Assembly (NCBI GenBank): GCA_023396115.1
Contig: JAEWXC010000053.1
Span: 1 to 64,000, forward strand
Source: Actinomycetes bacterium
GTDB taxonomy: Bacteria > Actinomycetota > Actinomycetes > Propionibacteriales > Nocardioidaceae
Direction: 5' to 3'
DNA length: 64,000 nt
Shown one piece after another: positions 26,362-38,045 of this stretch. Position 1 is the stretch's first letter. Every line of letters begins with the position of its first letter. A program made the position numbers and the translations under genes. The notes under the pieces were generated by a model. It was not told where the DNA came from, searched no databases, and saw only the letters and a program-made list of their open reading frames with translations.

Positions 26362-27810
26362 ATGCCGAGCAGCCGCGTCGTCAGGTTCACCCCCTCGTCC
26401 GACCAGGTCCGCCGGACCGAGCTGGACCCCCACATCGAGGCGATCCGCGCCGATCTGCAGGTGAGCGCCGAGTTCCCGGCCGAGGTCACCGCCGCCGCCG
26501 AGGCCGCGGCCGCCGCGCCCCGGCTGCCCGACCTCGACCGGACGGATCTGGAGTTCCTCACCATCGACCCCGCCTCGGCGATGGACCTGGACCAGGCCCT
26601 GCACCTGGAGCGCGCCGGGGACGGGTACCGGGTGCACTACGCGATCGCGGACCTGATGGCCTTCATCAGCCCCGACGACCCGGTCGACCTGGAGTCCCGG
26701 AGGCGCGGGGAGACCCTCTACGGCGCGGACTCCAAGGTGCCGCTGCACCCGCCGGCGATCTCGGAGGCGGCGGGGTCGCTGCTGCCCGACGAGGTGCGCC
26801 CGGCGCTGCTGTGGACCATCGACCTCGACGCGGACGGCGAGGGCACCCGGGCGCACGTCGAGCGGGCCCGGGTCCGCTCCCGGCGGCGCTGGGACTACGC
26901 CGAGGCCCAGGCGGCGCTGGACGCCGGCACCGGTGGTGAGCAGCTGGAGCTGCTGCGCGAGATCGGCGAGCTGCGGATGGCCCGCGAGGCGGCACGTGGC
27001 GGGGTCTCGCTGCCGCTGCCCGAGCAGGAGGTCGAGGTCACCGACGGCCACCTGCGGCTGGTGTTCCGGCAGCTGCTGCCGGTGGAGGAGTGGAACGCGC
27101 AGATCTCGCTGCTGACCGGGATGGCGGCCGCCTCGCTGATGGTCTACGCCCGGATCGGCCTGCTGCGGACCCTGCCGCCCGCCGACCCCCGCGACGTGCG
27201 CCGGCTGCACCGCACCGCCGCCGCGCTGGGCATCGAGTGGCCGGCCGAGATGACCTACCCCGACTTCATCCGCAGCCTCGACCCGTCCCGGCCGGCCCAC
27301 GCCGCGATGGTGGTGGCCTGCACCCGGTTGCTGCGCGGCAGCGGGTACGCGGCGTTCGACGGCGAGCTTCCCGCCGAGCCGGAGCACTCCGCGATCGCCT
27401 CCGAGTACGCCCACGTCACCGCGCCGCTGCGACGGTTGGCCGACCGGTACGCCAGCGAGGTCTGCGTGGCTCTGTGCGCCGACGCCGACGTACCGGCCTG
27501 GGTCCGTGAACGTCTGCACGAACTCCCCGACGTGATGCGGGAGTCCGGGCGTCGGGCGAACCAGTACGAGAACCAGGTGCTCAACCTGATCGAGGCAGTG
27601 GTGCTGGCTGACCGGGTGGGCGAGGAGTTCAGCGGGGTCGTCGTCGAGGCCTCCGAGAAGGACCCGACCCGGGGCGAGGTGACCGTCCCCGATCCGGCGG
27701 TCGAGGCGCGGGTCTCCTCTGCGCGGCCGTTGCCGGTGGGGGAGCAGGTCACGCTCCGGCTGAGCGAGGCGGACCCCGCCAGCCGGAGCGTGCAGTTCAC
27801 CCTGGAGTGA
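26362..27810 (+). CDS. RNB-domain ribonuclease (RNase II/R family)
   Basis: Putative 3'-5' exoribonuclease of 482 aa. The RNB catalytic centre is visible near residue 72 in TIDPASAMDLDQALHL, which supplies the metal-binding Asp residues, and YAIADLMAFI and HSAIASEYAHVTAPLRR follow. Compared with RNase II or R it is short and lacks clear N-terminal cold-shock domains; only a small beta-rich C-terminal segment remains. ATG 26362 fits a leaderless start (TAGGGT, 6 nt, ATG). Cytoplasmic RNA turnover is the likely role. Confidence 0.9.
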   Translation: MPSSRVVRFTPSSDQVRRTELDPHIEAIRADLQVSAEFPAEVTAAAEAAAAAPRLPDLDRTDLEFLTIDPASAMDLDQALHLERAGDGYRVHYAIADLMAFISPDDPVDLESRRRGETLYGADSKVPLHPPAISEAAGSLLPDEVRPALLWTIDLDADGEGTRAHVERARVRSRRRWDYAEAQAALDAGTGGEQLELLREIGELRMAREAARGGVSLPLPEQEVEVTDGHLRLVFRQLLPVEEWNAQISLLTGMAAASLMVYARIGLLRTLPPADPRDVRRLHRTAAALGIEWPAEMTYPDFIRSLDPSRPAHAAMVVACTRLLRGSGYAAFDGELPAEPEHSAIASEYAHVTAPLRRLADRYASEVCVALCADADVPAWVRERLHELPDVMRESGRRANQYENQVLNLIEAVVLADRVGEEFSGVVVEASEKDPTRGEVTVPDPAVEARVSSARPLPVGEQVTLRLSEADPASRSVQFTLE

Positions 27811-27834
27811 GCTCTGGCGTGCCCCCGGTGGTGC

Positions 27835-28281
27835 TCACCGGTGGGCGAGCGCCCGCTCGACCCGCAGCACCGCGGCGTGGTGGTCGAAGTCGTCGCTCAT
27901 CACCGCGGCCAGCCGCAGGTGCGGCAACGCCTCGGTGAGCCGGTTCTGCCGCTCCAGGGCGCGGCCCAGGGCGTGCTGGGCCCAGTCGTCGGCGGGGTTC
28001 GCCCCGACCAGGACCCGCAGGTCGGCCTCGGCGCGACCCAGCTGGGCCCGGATCAGGTGGGCCCAGGCGCGCAGTCCCAACAGGCCGGTGTTGTCCGGCT
28101 CCTGGGCCAGCGCCGGCTCGAGCACGTCCAGCGCCTCCACCGGGAACCGGCGGGCGAGCAGGTCGTGGGCCCGGGAGTAGGCCTGCGTGACGTCGTCGTC
28201 GCGGCCCGGGAACACCATCGCCGGAGCGATGATCCGGAACTCCTCGTCGACGGCGAACCCCTGCGTGGCGTCGCGCTCCAC
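27835..28281 (-). CDS. Small TPR-like protein
   Basis: Protein of 148 aa with helical pairs resembling tetratricopeptide repeats: RAHDLLARRFPVEALDVLEP, TGLLGLRAWAHLIRAQLGRA and WAQHALGRALERQNRLTEAL. Probably a cytoplasmic protein-protein adaptor; the partner is unknown. GTG 28281 is chosen because GAGGAG sits just upstream. It converges with the RNB gene (24-bp gap) and is divergent from rnpB, whose promoter lies in the intervening 110 bp. Confidence 0.82.
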   Translation of the reverse strand: MERDATQGFAVDEEFRIIAPAMVFPGRDDDVTQAYSRAHDLLARRFPVEALDVLEPALAQEPDNTGLLGLRAWAHLIRAQLGRAEADLRVLVGANPADDWAQHALGRALERQNRLTEALPHLRLAAVMSDDFDHHAAVLRVERALAHR

Positions 28282-28391
28282 TGCTCCTCCTCGTGCTGGT
28301 GGCCCCCGGTAGGGGCCGTTCGATCGGGACAACCCCCGTGGGGGATGTTCCATTCCCGACGCCGTGGCCGCGATGCCCTACGCTGGTGCCT

Positions 28392-28802
28392 GCGAATGGG
28401 TCGGCTGGGCGACCGCGTGGCTCCGGGCGACCGGGGCCCCGAGGAAGGTCCGGGCTCCACAGAGCAAGGTGGTGGGTAACGCCCACCCGGGGCAACCCGC
28501 GGGACAGTGCCACAGAGAACAGACCGCCTCCCGGCTCGCCGGGCGGCAAGGGTGAAACGGTGGTGCAAGAGACCACCAGCGCTCCGGGCGACCGGAGCGG
28601 CTCGGTAAACCCCACCTGGAGCAAGGTCGAGAAGCTCCGGACTCCGGTCCGGGGCGCGTGCGCGATCGAGGGCTGCTCGCCCGAGTGCACGGGTGGACCG
28701 CAGGAGGCGGCCGGCAACGGTCGTCGTAGATGGATGGTCGCTCACGCCCGACGGGAGACCGTCGGGCCGGACAGAACCCGGCCTACAGGCCGGCCCATTC
28801 GC
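28392..28802 (+). ncRNA. rnpB: RNase P RNA, bacterial class A
   Basis: Catalytic RNA that cleaves tRNA 5' leaders. The universal P4 strand is present as GAGGAAGGTCCGGGCTCC at about 28440, with ACAGAACCCGGCCTACAGGC as its 3' partner near 28771. The ends pair: CGAATGGGTCGGC at 28394 with GCCGGCCCATTCG at about 28789-28801 (P1/P2 region). Length of about 410 nt fits actinobacteria. TACGCT just upstream may be the -10 element. Open frames across this interval are artefacts. Confidence 0.96.
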
Positions 28803-28815
28803 CCCTCAGCCCCAA

Positions 28816-28859
28816 TCCACCGATCGCACTGCTGCTGCGCGACGCAGCAGATCGGTGGA
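28816..28859 (+). terminator. Interrupted hairpin after rnpB
   Basis: Outer arms TCCACCGAT and ATCGGTGGA enclose a second stem CTGCTGC/GCAGCAG. It starts 14 nt past the mature rnpB end and probably terminates the RNase P RNA precursor. No T-tract follows. Confidence 0.65.
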
Positions 28860-28969
28860 ACCGGGCTCAGGTGAGCCATCCCACGGAACCGGTTCAGCCG
28901 TTCGGCGGACCCGGGCCGCGAACACGCCTACATTCGGCGGTTCCGTCCCCTGGCTGTCGTGAGGTCCTT

Positions 28970-29746
28970 GTGCGTTCCGTTGCTCGTCCACCCCGTTCCC
29001 CCCGATCGCCGGGCCGGTCGCTGCCGCGGGTGCTGGCGCGTCTGGGTGTCCTGCTGGCGCTGCTGGTGCCGGTGACGCTGGCCAGCGGCCCGGTCACCGC
29101 CGCCCCCGGTGCCCACCCGGCACCGCGGATCGCGGACAAGGACTGTGCCGACTTTGCCAACCAGCGCGACGCCCAACTGTTCTACCTGCGCGCCGGCGGC
29201 CCGCACCAGGACCCGCACCGCCTCGACTACGAGGGCGACGGCGTGGCCTGCGAGACCCTGCCGTGCCCCTGCTACCGCGGCACCTCCGCTCCCCAGCAGC
29301 AGACCGCTGCGCAGCCTGACCGCACCCGGTCCTGGACCGGCCGGGTGGTGCGGGTGGTCGACGGGGACACCGTCAAGGTGCGCCTCGACGCCGGACGCAC
29401 CGTGACCGTGCGGATGATCGGTATCGACACCCCCGAGGTGCACGGCAGCACCGAGTGCGGTGGCGCCCGGGCCTCGCGGTGGCTCAAGAAGCAGCTGCCG
29501 ACCCGGACCCGGGTGCGGTTGCTGGCCGACCCCAGCCAGGCCGACGAGGACCGCTACGGCCGGGTGCTGCGCTACGTCGAGCGCCGCCGCGACGGCCGCG
29601 ACATGAATCGGGCGCAGGTGTTCACCGGTAACGCCACCGTCTACGTCTACGCCCGTACGCCGTTCCGTCGGGTCGGCTCGTACCGCACCGCTCAGCGGCA
29701 GGCGAAGGCAGCCCGGCGCGGCATCTGGCGCTCCTGCCGCGGCTGA
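28970..29746 (+). CDS. Exported excalibur-domain thermonuclease
   Basis: Protein of 258 aa. A signal peptide (about 1-45, with LGVLLALLVPVTLAS) precedes an excalibur calcium-binding motif (CADFANQRDAQLFYLRAGG, then DYEGDGVACE) at about 55-100. A staphylococcal-nuclease domain (about 118-250) follows with VVRVVDGDTVKVRL, IGIDTPEVHG and DRYGRVLRYV. The excalibur-first order is somewhat less usual. It should be a secreted, calcium-linked nuclease. GTG 28970 has GAGG upstream. The segment NRAQVFTGNATVYVY fits the C-terminal part of the nuclease fold. Confidence 0.9.
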   Translation: MRSVARPPRSPRSPGRSLPRVLARLGVLLALLVPVTLASGPVTAAPGAHPAPRIADKDCADFANQRDAQLFYLRAGGPHQDPHRLDYEGDGVACETLPCPCYRGTSAPQQQTAAQPDRTRSWTGRVVRVVDGDTVKVRLDAGRTVTVRMIGIDTPEVHGSTECGGARASRWLKKQLPTRTRVRLLADPSQADEDRYGRVLRYVERRRDGRDMNRAQVFTGNATVYVYARTPFRRVGSYRTAQRQAKAARRGIWRSCRG

Positions 29747-29818
29747 CCCGGAGCCACCGACCGGCGCCCGCGGGTCGCGGCTGGTGCGGCGTTGGCGCGG
29801 CGTGCAAGGATCTGGCCC

Positions 29819-30025
29819 ATGGCTTCCTGGGCACACGCAGAGATCAAGGTCAGCAACGACGAGACCGACGTCGAGGTCGGGTTCTACAACTGGGGTGACG
29901 AGGGCTTCGAGCCCGGTGAAACGTGGGACGACCTGCTCTCCAACCTCGGCCGTGACGGCTGGGAGCTGGTGCAGGTCGTGACCGAGCTGGACGCCAAGAC
30001 GTTCTGGTTCAAGCGTCCCGCCTGA
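29819..30025 (+). CDS. Small DUF4177-like protein
   Basis: Protein of 68 aa. The C-terminal half (LLSNLGRDGWELVQVVTE, then FWFKRP) matches the pattern of DUF4177-type mini-proteins, and the N-terminal half is acidic (SNDETDVEVGFYNWGDEGFE). Function unknown, probably cytoplasmic. ATG 29819 has AAGGA at a good distance. It converges with map, with a strong hairpin between them. Confidence 0.8.
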   Translation: MASWAHAEIKVSNDETDVEVGFYNWGDEGFEPGETWDDLLSNLGRDGWELVQVVTELDAKTFWFKRPA

Positions 30026-30049
30026 TCCCTCCGCCTTCCGACGCGACGA

Positions 30050-30079
30050 GGGGCCGGCGACCCTGTGGTCGCCCGCCCC
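30050..30079. terminator. Bidirectional hairpin between convergent genes
   Basis: A 13-bp stem (30050-30062 with 30067-30079, one mismatch) closed by CTGT. It lies 25 bp after the DUF4177-like stop and 22 bp after the map stop, so it probably serves both. Confidence 0.75.
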
Positions 30080-30100
30080 ACGTGCCGTTCCCGGGGGACG

Positions 30101-30949
30101 TCAGGGCTGGGTCAGCACCTCGGCACCGGTCTCGGTGACCAGCAGGGTGTGCTCGAACTGGGCGGAGCGCTTGCGGTCCTTGGTGACCACGGTCCACCCG
30201 TCGTCCCACATGTCGTAGTCGGGGGTGCCCAGGTTCAGCATCGGCTCGATGGTGAACGTCATCCCCGGCAGGATCTCGTCGACGTAGTGGTCGTTGTCGT
30301 AGTGCGGGATCACCAGGCCGGAGTGGAACGAGGTGCCGATCCCGTGCCCGGTGAAGTCGCGCACCACGCCGTAGCCGAACCGGCGGGCGTAGGACTCGAT
30401 CACCCGGCCGATGACGTTGATCCGCCGACCCGGCTTGACCGCCTTGATCGCCCGGTCCAGCGCCTCCCGGGTCCGCTCGACCAGCAGCCGGGACTCCTCG
30501 TCGACGTCCCCGGCCAGGAACGTGGCGTTGGTGTCACCGTGCACCCCGCCGAGGTAGGCGGTGATGTCGATGTTGACGATGTCGCCGTCGCGCACCTGGC
30601 GGGAGTCGGGGATGCCGTGGCAGACCACCTCGTTGACGCTCGAGCACAGCGACTTGGGGAAGCCCCGGTAGCCCAGCGTCGAGGGGTAGGCGCCGTGGTC
30701 GCAGAGGAACTCGTGCCCGATCCGGTCCAGCTCGTCGGTGGTGACGCCGGGGGCGACCGCGGCGCCGACCAGCTCGCGTGCCTGGGCCGCCAAACGGCCC
30801 GCGACCCGCATCTTCTCGATCGTCTCGGCGTCCTTGACCTCCGAGCCGGTGAACGGCTGCGGTGCGGGGGCGTCCACGTACTCGGGGCGGACGATGTGGT
30901 CGGGGACGGATCGGCGGGGCGAGATCGTGGCAGGGGCTACGGCAGTCAC
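30101..30949 (-). CDS. map: Methionine aminopeptidase type I
   Basis: Removes the initiator Met from nascent proteins. The 282-aa pita-bread-fold enzyme shows the dinuclear metal ligands: Asp in [10 protein letters not shown] and HGDTNATF, His in DFTGHGIG, Glu in FTIEPML and Glu in QFEHTLL. An N-terminal extension of about 40 aa precedes the core. GTG 30949 fits a leaderless start (TACACT, 7 nt, GTG), and its -10 region overlaps that of the divergent small gene at 30974. Confidence 0.95.
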   Translation of the reverse strand: MTAVAPATISPRRSVPDHIVRPEYVDAPAPQPFTGSEVKDAETIEKMRVAGRLAAQARELVGAAVAPGVTTDELDRIGHEFLCDHGAYPSTLGYRGFPKSLCSSVNEVVCHGIPDSRQVRDGDIVNIDITAYLGGVHGDTNATFLAGDVDEESRLLVERTREALDRAIKAVKPGRRINVIGRVIESYARRFGYGVVRDFTGHGIGTSFHSGLVIPHYDNDHYVDEILPGMTFTIEPMLNLGTPDYDMWDDGWTVVTKDRKRSAQFEHTLLVTETGAEVLTQP

Positions 30950-30973
30950 GCGATCGAGTGTAGTTTCGCCGGT

Positions 30974-31171
30974 ATGAACGGTGAGGACCCGGAGTACTGG
31001 TACTGCCTGAAGCACCACACCGTCGAGCCGCGCGAGGGGTGTCGCAACGCCGACCGGCTCGGCCCGTACCCGAGCGAGTCCGAGGCGGCCGGTGCGCTGG
31101 AGAAGGTCGAGCAGCGCAACGAGGCCTGGGACAACGACCCCGACTGGAACGACGACGCCCCGCAGGCGTGA
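30974..31171 (+). CDS. Conserved small actinobacterial protein
   Basis: Protein of 65 aa, acidic, with the recognisable segment [12 protein letters not shown], then [12 protein letters not shown] and [13 protein letters not shown]. Similar short proteins are widespread in actinobacteria but have no assigned function. Cys11, His14, His15 and Cys23 could bind a metal, though spacing is not that of a known finger. The ATG fits a leaderless start (TAGTTT, 7 nt). Its stop overlaps the next start (GTGA). Confidence 0.8.
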   Translation: MNGEDPEYWYCLKHHTVEPREGCRNADRLGPYPSESEAAGALEKVEQRNEAWDNDPDWNDDAPQA

Positions 31172-31455
31172 GACCGAACGCACCGGCCCGGCCCGCAGCG
31201 CCCGGACGCAGCCCCGACCCCTCGCCCGCTGGTTTCGTGGGCATGGGCCTGCTGGCCTGCGCCTTCTTCCTCTGTGCGGCCAGCGCCATGATCGGGCCGT
31301 GGTGGTCCAGCCCGGCGATGCTGGGACTGTGGCTGGTGGCGATGGTCGCGGCGGTGCGCTGGTTCACCCCCGCCCCGCGGCGGGTGGTCGCCCTGGGGGT
31401 CGGGTTGTTGCTGGCCTGGGTGCTGCTGGTCCCCGGACTCCTCGTGCTGGGCTGA
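31168..31455 (+). CDS. Small membrane protein with two or three helices
   Basis: Protein of 95 aa. A Pro-rich N-terminus (1-20) is followed by hydrophobic segments [33 protein letters not shown] and [20 protein letters not shown]. It is probably an integral membrane protein of unknown role. GTG 31168 overlaps the upstream stop by 4 bp, indicating coupling with the 65-aa protein. It converges with the PQQ-type dehydrogenase gene. Confidence 0.75.
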   Translation: MRPNAPARPAAPGRSPDPSPAGFVGMGLLACAFFLCAASAMIGPWWSSPAMLGLWLVAMVAAVRWFTPAPRRVVALGVGLLLAWVLLVPGLLVLG

Positions 31456-31481
31456 CCCGCGCACGCCGGCTGCTCGGCAGA

Positions 31482-32729
31482 TCAGCGGGGGCTGACCCGC
31501 AGCACCCGGTCGTCGACCCCGTTGTCGGTGGTCAGCAGCAGGTCCCCGTTGCGGGCCACCGCCACCGAGCGCAGCCGCCCGTACCGGCGCAGCGCCCGCG
31601 GGGTCGCCACCGCGCCGGACCGGGTGTCGAGGAACAGCACCCGGCTGGCCTTGAGCGCCGCCACCGCCAGCCGTCCCCGCCACGCACCCCACCGCTTGCC
31701 GCGCACGAACGCGGCCCCGGAGGTCGCGAGGGTGGGACGCCCCGAGCTCCAGACGGCCTCGACCTGCACCCCGGGCAGCGACTGGTCGGTCATCGGGGCG
31801 GACTCGTCGTAGTCCGGACCCGGCTGCCAGCCGTGGTTGGCGCCGGGGGCGAGTCGGTTCACCTCGTCGTCGCGGTCGGTGCCCTGCTCGACCGACCAGA
31901 CCGTTCCGCCCGGGCGACGCTGCGCCAGGCCCTGGACGTTGCGGTGCCCGTAGGTCCACAGCAGCCGCTGCCGGGTGTTGCGGGCCCCGGCGAACGGGTT
32001 GCCGGAGGCCGGCCCGCCCCGCTCGGCCACCCGGAGCACCTTGCCGGCCAGCGAGGTCAGGTCCTGCGGGGTGTCGGCGTCGGCCGAGTCGCCGGTGCCC
32101 ACGTACACGTCGCGGGTGCTCGGGTCGACCAGCACCCGGCACCCACCGTGGCGGCCGTGGTCGTTGGGGATGCCCTTCACCAGAGTGCGCACCTTCGTGG
32201 CCCGGGTGAGCCGACGGTTCAACCGCCACGTGGTGACCCGGATGTCGTGGCCGTCGGCGGTCTCCCAGCCCGAGCAGACGTGCAGCAGCCGCCGCTTCTT
32301 CCACCGGGGCGCCGGTGCCAGGGACATCAGCCCGGTCTCCCCGGAGACCCAGACCTTCGACGAGGGGAACCGCACCGTGCGCCGGCGTCCGTCCCGCACC
32401 ACGCTGAGCCGGGCGGAGTCCCGCTCGGTGACCAGGTAGGTGCGGCGGCCGACCTGGGCGACGTCCCACGGGTTCGCCAAGCCCCGCACCACGGTCCGGA
32501 CCCGCAGCCGGGGACGTTCCGGTGCCTTCGAGGTGACGGCCTGGTCAGCGCTGCGGGTCGTGGTGTCCGGGATGCTGCCGGGGACGACGCTGCCCGCGGC
32601 GGGGACGACCCCGGTGACGCCCACGACCAGCACGAGTGGCACCGCGAGCCCCGCGAGCGCTGCCCTGCGGACGGCGCCCGTCCAGTGGGAGTGTGCCCGA
32701 GCCGTGCTGCCTGCCTCCTGGTGCGCCAT
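31482..32729 (-). CDS. PQQ-dependent sugar dehydrogenase-like protein (GSDH family)
   Basis: Protein of 415 aa. The N-terminus has a hydrophobic export segment (about 22-45), then a linker and a six-bladed beta-propeller. GSDH-family motifs are seen: GLANPWDVA, TGLMSLAPAP, NDHGRHGGCRVLVDP, WTYGHRNVQGLA and SVEQGTDRDDEVN. These fit soluble aldose dehydrogenases of the Asd type. Whether PQQ is bound cannot be shown, and no pqq biosynthesis genes are present. ATG 32729 fits a leaderless start (TAGCGT, 6 nt). It is exported or membrane-anchored. Confidence 0.87.
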   Translation of the reverse strand: MAHQEAGSTARAHSHWTGAVRRAALAGLAVPLVLVVGVTGVVPAAGSVVPGSIPDTTTRSADQAVTSKAPERPRLRVRTVVRGLANPWDVAQVGRRTYLVTERDSARLSVVRDGRRRTVRFPSSKVWVSGETGLMSLAPAPRWKKRRLLHVCSGWETADGHDIRVTTWRLNRRLTRATKVRTLVKGIPNDHGRHGGCRVLVDPSTRDVYVGTGDSADADTPQDLTSLAGKVLRVAERGGPASGNPFAGARNTRQRLLWTYGHRNVQGLAQRRPGGTVWSVEQGTDRDDEVNRLAPGANHGWQPGPDYDESAPMTDQSLPGVQVEAVWSSGRPTLATSGAAFVRGKRWGAWRGRLAVAALKASRVLFLDTRSGAVATPRALRRYGRLRSVAVARNGDLLLTTDNGVDDRVLRVSPR

Positions 32730-32768
32730 GCCCCGACGCTAGGCCCAGCGGGGCGGTGGTGGGAAGCA

Positions 32769-32815
32769 CGGACCGGGCCCCGGAGGGCCTGGTCGGCCGT
32801 CCGGAGCCCGGTCCG
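32769..32815 (-). terminator. Hairpin downstream of panB
   Basis: Arms CGGACCGGGC (32769-32778) and GCCCGGTCCG (32806-32815) pair perfectly around a G/C-rich interior. Placed 3 bp after the panB stop and before the next minus-strand gene, it probably terminates panB. Confidence 0.65.
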
Positions 32816-32818
32816 GGA

Positions 32819-33667
32819 TCAGAAGGTGTGCTCGGGTGCGGGGAAGGTGCCCGCCTTCACGTCCTCGGCGTAGGCGCGCGCACCGTCCAGCAGCACCTGG
32901 TGCACGTCGGCGTACTGCTTGACGAAGCGGGCCATCTTCCCGGTGCGCAGGCCGAACGCGTCCTGCCAGACCAGCACCTGACCGTCGCAGCCGTTGCCGG
33001 CGCCGATGCCGATGGTGGGGATCTCCAGCTCCGCGGAGATCTCGGCGGCCACGTCCCCGGGGACCATCTCCATCACCACCGCGAACGCGCCGGCAGCCTG
33101 CACCGCCAGCGCGTCGGCCTTCGTCTTCGCCGCCGCGTCGCCGCGTCCCTGCACCCGGTAGCCGCCCAGGGTGTGCTCGGACTGCGGGGTGAAGCCGATG
33201 TGCGCCACCACCGGGATGCCGCCACGGGTCAGCTTCTCGATCACCGGGGCCATCTCGGCGCCGCCCTCGAGCTTCACGCAGTGCGCGCCGGCCTCCTTCA
33301 TGAACCGGACGGCGGTCAGGTACCCCTGCTCCGGGGAGGCCTGGTAGGAGCCGAAGGGCAGGTCGGCGACGACCATCGAGCGCTTCGCCGAGCGGGCCAC
33401 CGCGCGGGTCAGCGGGATCAGCTCGTCCACGGTGATCGGCAGCGAGGTGTCGTTGCCCAGCACGTTGTTGGAGGCCGAGTCGCCGACCAGCAGCATGTCG
33501 ATGCCGGCCTCGTCGAAGGTGGCCGCCGTGTACATGTCGTAGGCGGTCAGCATGGTGATCTTCTCGCCGCGCTGCTTCATCTCGCGCAGGTGGTGGGTGC
33601 GCACCTTCCGGACCGGGGCGGCGGGGGTGGCGGGTCCGGAACCGTACGGGGCGGTCTCTTCGGCCAT
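32819..33667 (-). CDS. panB: 3-methyl-2-oxobutanoate hydroxymethyltransferase
   Basis: First committed step of pantothenate synthesis: transfers a hydroxymethyl group from methylene-THF to ketoisovalerate. The 282-aa TIM-barrel protein shows [57 protein letters not shown] and [18 protein letters not shown], all conserved. ATG 33667 has GGAGA upstream; an in-frame extension to 33769 is unsupported. No panC or panD nearby. Cytoplasmic. Confidence 0.96.
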   Translation of the reverse strand: MAEETAPYGSGPATPAAPVRKVRTHHLREMKQRGEKITMLTAYDMYTAATFDEAGIDMLLVGDSASNNVLGNDTSLPITVDELIPLTRAVARSAKRSMVVADLPFGSYQASPEQGYLTAVRFMKEAGAHCVKLEGGAEMAPVIEKLTRGGIPVVAHIGFTPQSEHTLGGYRVQGRGDAAAKTKADALAVQAAGAFAVVMEMVPGDVAAEISAELEIPTIGIGAGNGCDGQVLVWQDAFGLRTGKMARFVKQYADVHQVLLDGARAYAEDVKAGTFPAPEHTF

Positions 33668-33801
33668 CGGTGTCTCCTGGGGTGATTCTCGAGGCTCCCT
33701 GGTGGAGTCCCCGGACTCACCCACGAGGCTAGTCCTGCCCCGCGGCGGCGTCGCTGTGGCGATGGTCACCCGGGGTGGAGCCGCTGCGTACGCTCGGCGG
33801 T

Positions 33802-34620
33802 GTGAGCGACCCGCAGCACCCCTCCCTGCAGGTCACCTGGCTGGGGCACGCCACGGTGGTGCTGGACCTGGCCGGGACCCGGTTGGTGACCGACCCGCTG
33901 CTGCGCGCCCACGCCGGTCCGCTGCGCCGACGGGGGCCGGCCCCGCGACCCGAGCAGTGGGCCGGGTCCGACGCGGTGCTGCTCAGTCACCTGCACCACG
34001 ACCACGCCGAGCTGGCCTCGCTGCGGATGCTGGGCGACGTCCCGGTGCTCAGTGCCGCGCCGAACGCCGCCTGGTTGCGCCGGCGCGGCCTGGCCGGGGT
34101 CTCCCTCGGCCCGGACACCGCCGACCCGGGGGAGTGGCACCGGGTCGGCTCGGTCGAGGTCCGGCAGGTCGAGGCCGACCACCACGCCCGGCCGATGCCG
34201 CACCGACCCGCCGCCGCCCACGGTCACCTGCTGCGCGCCGGCGACCGTCGGGTCCACGTCGTCGGTGACTCCGACCTCACCCCGACGATGGCGCGGGCCG
34301 CGGAGCTGGCCGGCGGACCGCTCGACCTGGTCGTGGTGCCGATCCACGGCTGGGGACCACGTCTCTCCGACGGCCACCTCGACCCGGTCCGGGCCGCGCA
34401 GGCCTGCGCCGCCGTCGGTGCGCGGTGGGTGCTGCCCTACCACTTCGGGACCCTGTACCCGCCGCTCGTGCCGTGGTTCTCCGACTACCTGGACCGACCT
34501 CTGGCCGAGTTCGCCGCCGCCCTGGCCGAGCACGCGCCGGACTGTCGGCTGGCCCCGGTGGCCGGGCAGGCCGGGGCCCGGTGGGCGGTCCCGACCGCCG
34601 ACGAAGAACCGGGCGCGTGA
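33802..34620 (+). CDS. Metallo-beta-lactamase-fold hydrolase (UlaG/YtnP-like)
   Basis: Protein of 272 aa with an MBL fold: [20 protein letters not shown] at the start, the metal motif [10 protein letters not shown], an Asp in [10 protein letters not shown] and a His in VLPYHFGT. The layout resembles RNase-Z-like or UlaG-like hydrolases, with no clear substrate. GTG 33802 is supported by TACGCT exactly 7 nt upstream (leaderless). Probably cytoplasmic. A divergent panB promoter lies in the 134-bp gap upstream. Confidence 0.86.
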   Translation: MSDPQHPSLQVTWLGHATVVLDLAGTRLVTDPLLRAHAGPLRRRGPAPRPEQWAGSDAVLLSHLHHDHAELASLRMLGDVPVLSAAPNAAWLRRRGLAGVSLGPDTADPGEWHRVGSVEVRQVEADHHARPMPHRPAAAHGHLLRAGDRRVHVVGDSDLTPTMARAAELAGGPLDLVVVPIHGWGPRLSDGHLDPVRAAQACAAVGARWVLPYHFGTLYPPLVPWFSDYLDRPLAEFAAALAEHAPDCRLAPVAGQAGARWAVPTADEEPGA

Positions 34621-34758
34621 GGCGACCCTGAGCCGTCACGGCGCGCCATGCGACGTGCGCGGTGGCACGCCACCGGTGCGTGCGGCCGCTACCGTGAACC
34701 GCTGGTGTCCCGGCCGCTGCAGCTGTGGCCCGCACCCAGCAGCGGCGGAGGCGAGCGG

Positions 34759-35934
34759 ATGACCCAGCAGGAGCGGCGACCCCGGGCACGCACCTGGCGG
34801 AGCTGGCTGGTCCTGGCGGTCGTCGCCGCGGTCGTGGCCGTCGTGGCGGTGGGTCTGGCCACCCGGGCGCCCGAGCGCGAGCGGAGTGCGCCCGACCCGG
34901 TGGCGCCGAGCAGCACCCCACCCTCGCCGGAGGTTCCGGTGGTGCCCTCGTTGCTCCGCGACCAGTCCCAGCCCGAGTGGGACCCGGCCGGCGCGTCGCT
35001 GCCGTTCCACGACGTCGGGCTCGACGAGTCCGTCATCTCCGGTGCGGCCGGGGCGCCGTTCACCGGCCTGTCGCACGCCGTGCTCGCGACCGTCTCCGAC
35101 GGTGCTGTGCACCTGCAGGGACCGGACACGAGCTGGCAGTCCCGTCCGGTTCCCGGCCCACCGCTGCGGCGCTTCGGCGGCAACCTGGATCTCTTCCCCG
35201 AGGGGACCCGGGTGGTGTACCTGGGAGCCCGGAAGATCTGGTCGTTCGACGTGCGCGGCGGCCCCTGGCGCAGCATGGACTACCCCGAGCCGCCGGCCGG
35301 GCCCCGCGGGAACCGGGCACTGGACGTGCAGCTGGTGCCCCAGGACGCCGAGGACGCCGTGCTGCGCTCGCACCAGAAGGTGTGGCGACTCGACCTGGAC
35401 ACCCAGCGTGCCGAACGGATGGTCTGGACCGACCCCACCGATGAGTTGGTGCCCGCCGAACCCGAGCCGTGGGTGCTGGCCGACGGGTTGCTGGGCGGAG
35501 CGAGTCGGCAGTACCTGCAGCCCACCGGCCCGGGCGCCGTCGGGGTGACGGCGCTGGGGCACCTCACCCGGGCTGCGGCCCGACCCGACGGCCGGCTCGC
35601 CGCGGTGCGCAGTGCCCTGGTCAGCGAGGAGGCCGACGACGCCGAGGACCGGGACGGGATCGTCGTGGTCGATCCGGCGCAGGCACGCGCCACGGCGTTC
35701 CTGCCGCTGCCCACCCAGGGGTCGCCGTGGGCGAACTCCGGCCGGGTCCGGGTGCTCGGCTGGCTCGGTTCGCAGGTGCTGCTCCGTGCGGACCTGGGGG
35801 TGGCGGGGCTAAGCGGGCTGGAGCGCAGCACCCTGCTGGTGCGTTGGGACCCGGAGACCGGTGAGCTGTCCCGGGTCGGATCGGTCGGCAACGCCGACGC
35901 GGTCGCCGTCGCGGTCGACACCCTCACCCCGTGA
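34759..35934 (+). CDS. Membrane-anchored protein with predicted beta-propeller ectodomain
   Basis: Protein of 391 aa, family not recognised. A short cytoplasmic N-terminus is followed by one transmembrane helix (about 15-38, SWLVLAVVAAVVAVVAVGLA), a Pro/Ser/Glu linker and a large extracellular domain with repeated beta-strand patterns such as GTRVVYLGARKIWSFDV and AVLRSHQKVWRLDLD, suggesting a WD/YVTN-like propeller. ATG 34759 has GGAG upstream; GTG 34705 behind TACCGT is a possible earlier start. It is followed 32 bp later by nadE, which has its own promoter. Confidence 0.72.
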   Translation: MTQQERRPRARTWRSWLVLAVVAAVVAVVAVGLATRAPERERSAPDPVAPSSTPPSPEVPVVPSLLRDQSQPEWDPAGASLPFHDVGLDESVISGAAGAPFTGLSHAVLATVSDGAVHLQGPDTSWQSRPVPGPPLRRFGGNLDLFPEGTRVVYLGARKIWSFDVRGGPWRSMDYPEPPAGPRGNRALDVQLVPQDAEDAVLRSHQKVWRLDLDTQRAERMVWTDPTDELVPAEPEPWVLADGLLGGASRQYLQPTGPGAVGVTALGHLTRAAARPDGRLAAVRSALVSEEADDAEDRDGIVVVDPAQARATAFLPLPTQGSPWANSGRVRVLGWLGSQVLLRADLGVAGLSGLERSTLLVRWDPETGELSRVGSVGNADAVAVAVDTLTP

Positions 35935-35966
35935 GCCACGGGCCGTCGGGCCACTAGGCTCGCGCT

Positions 35967-38045
<2,079 letters not shown>

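Noticed and set aside
28293..28874. Open frames across the RNase P RNA
   Set aside because: The interval is explained by the conserved rnpB structure; the frames lack ribosome-binding sites and family similarity.
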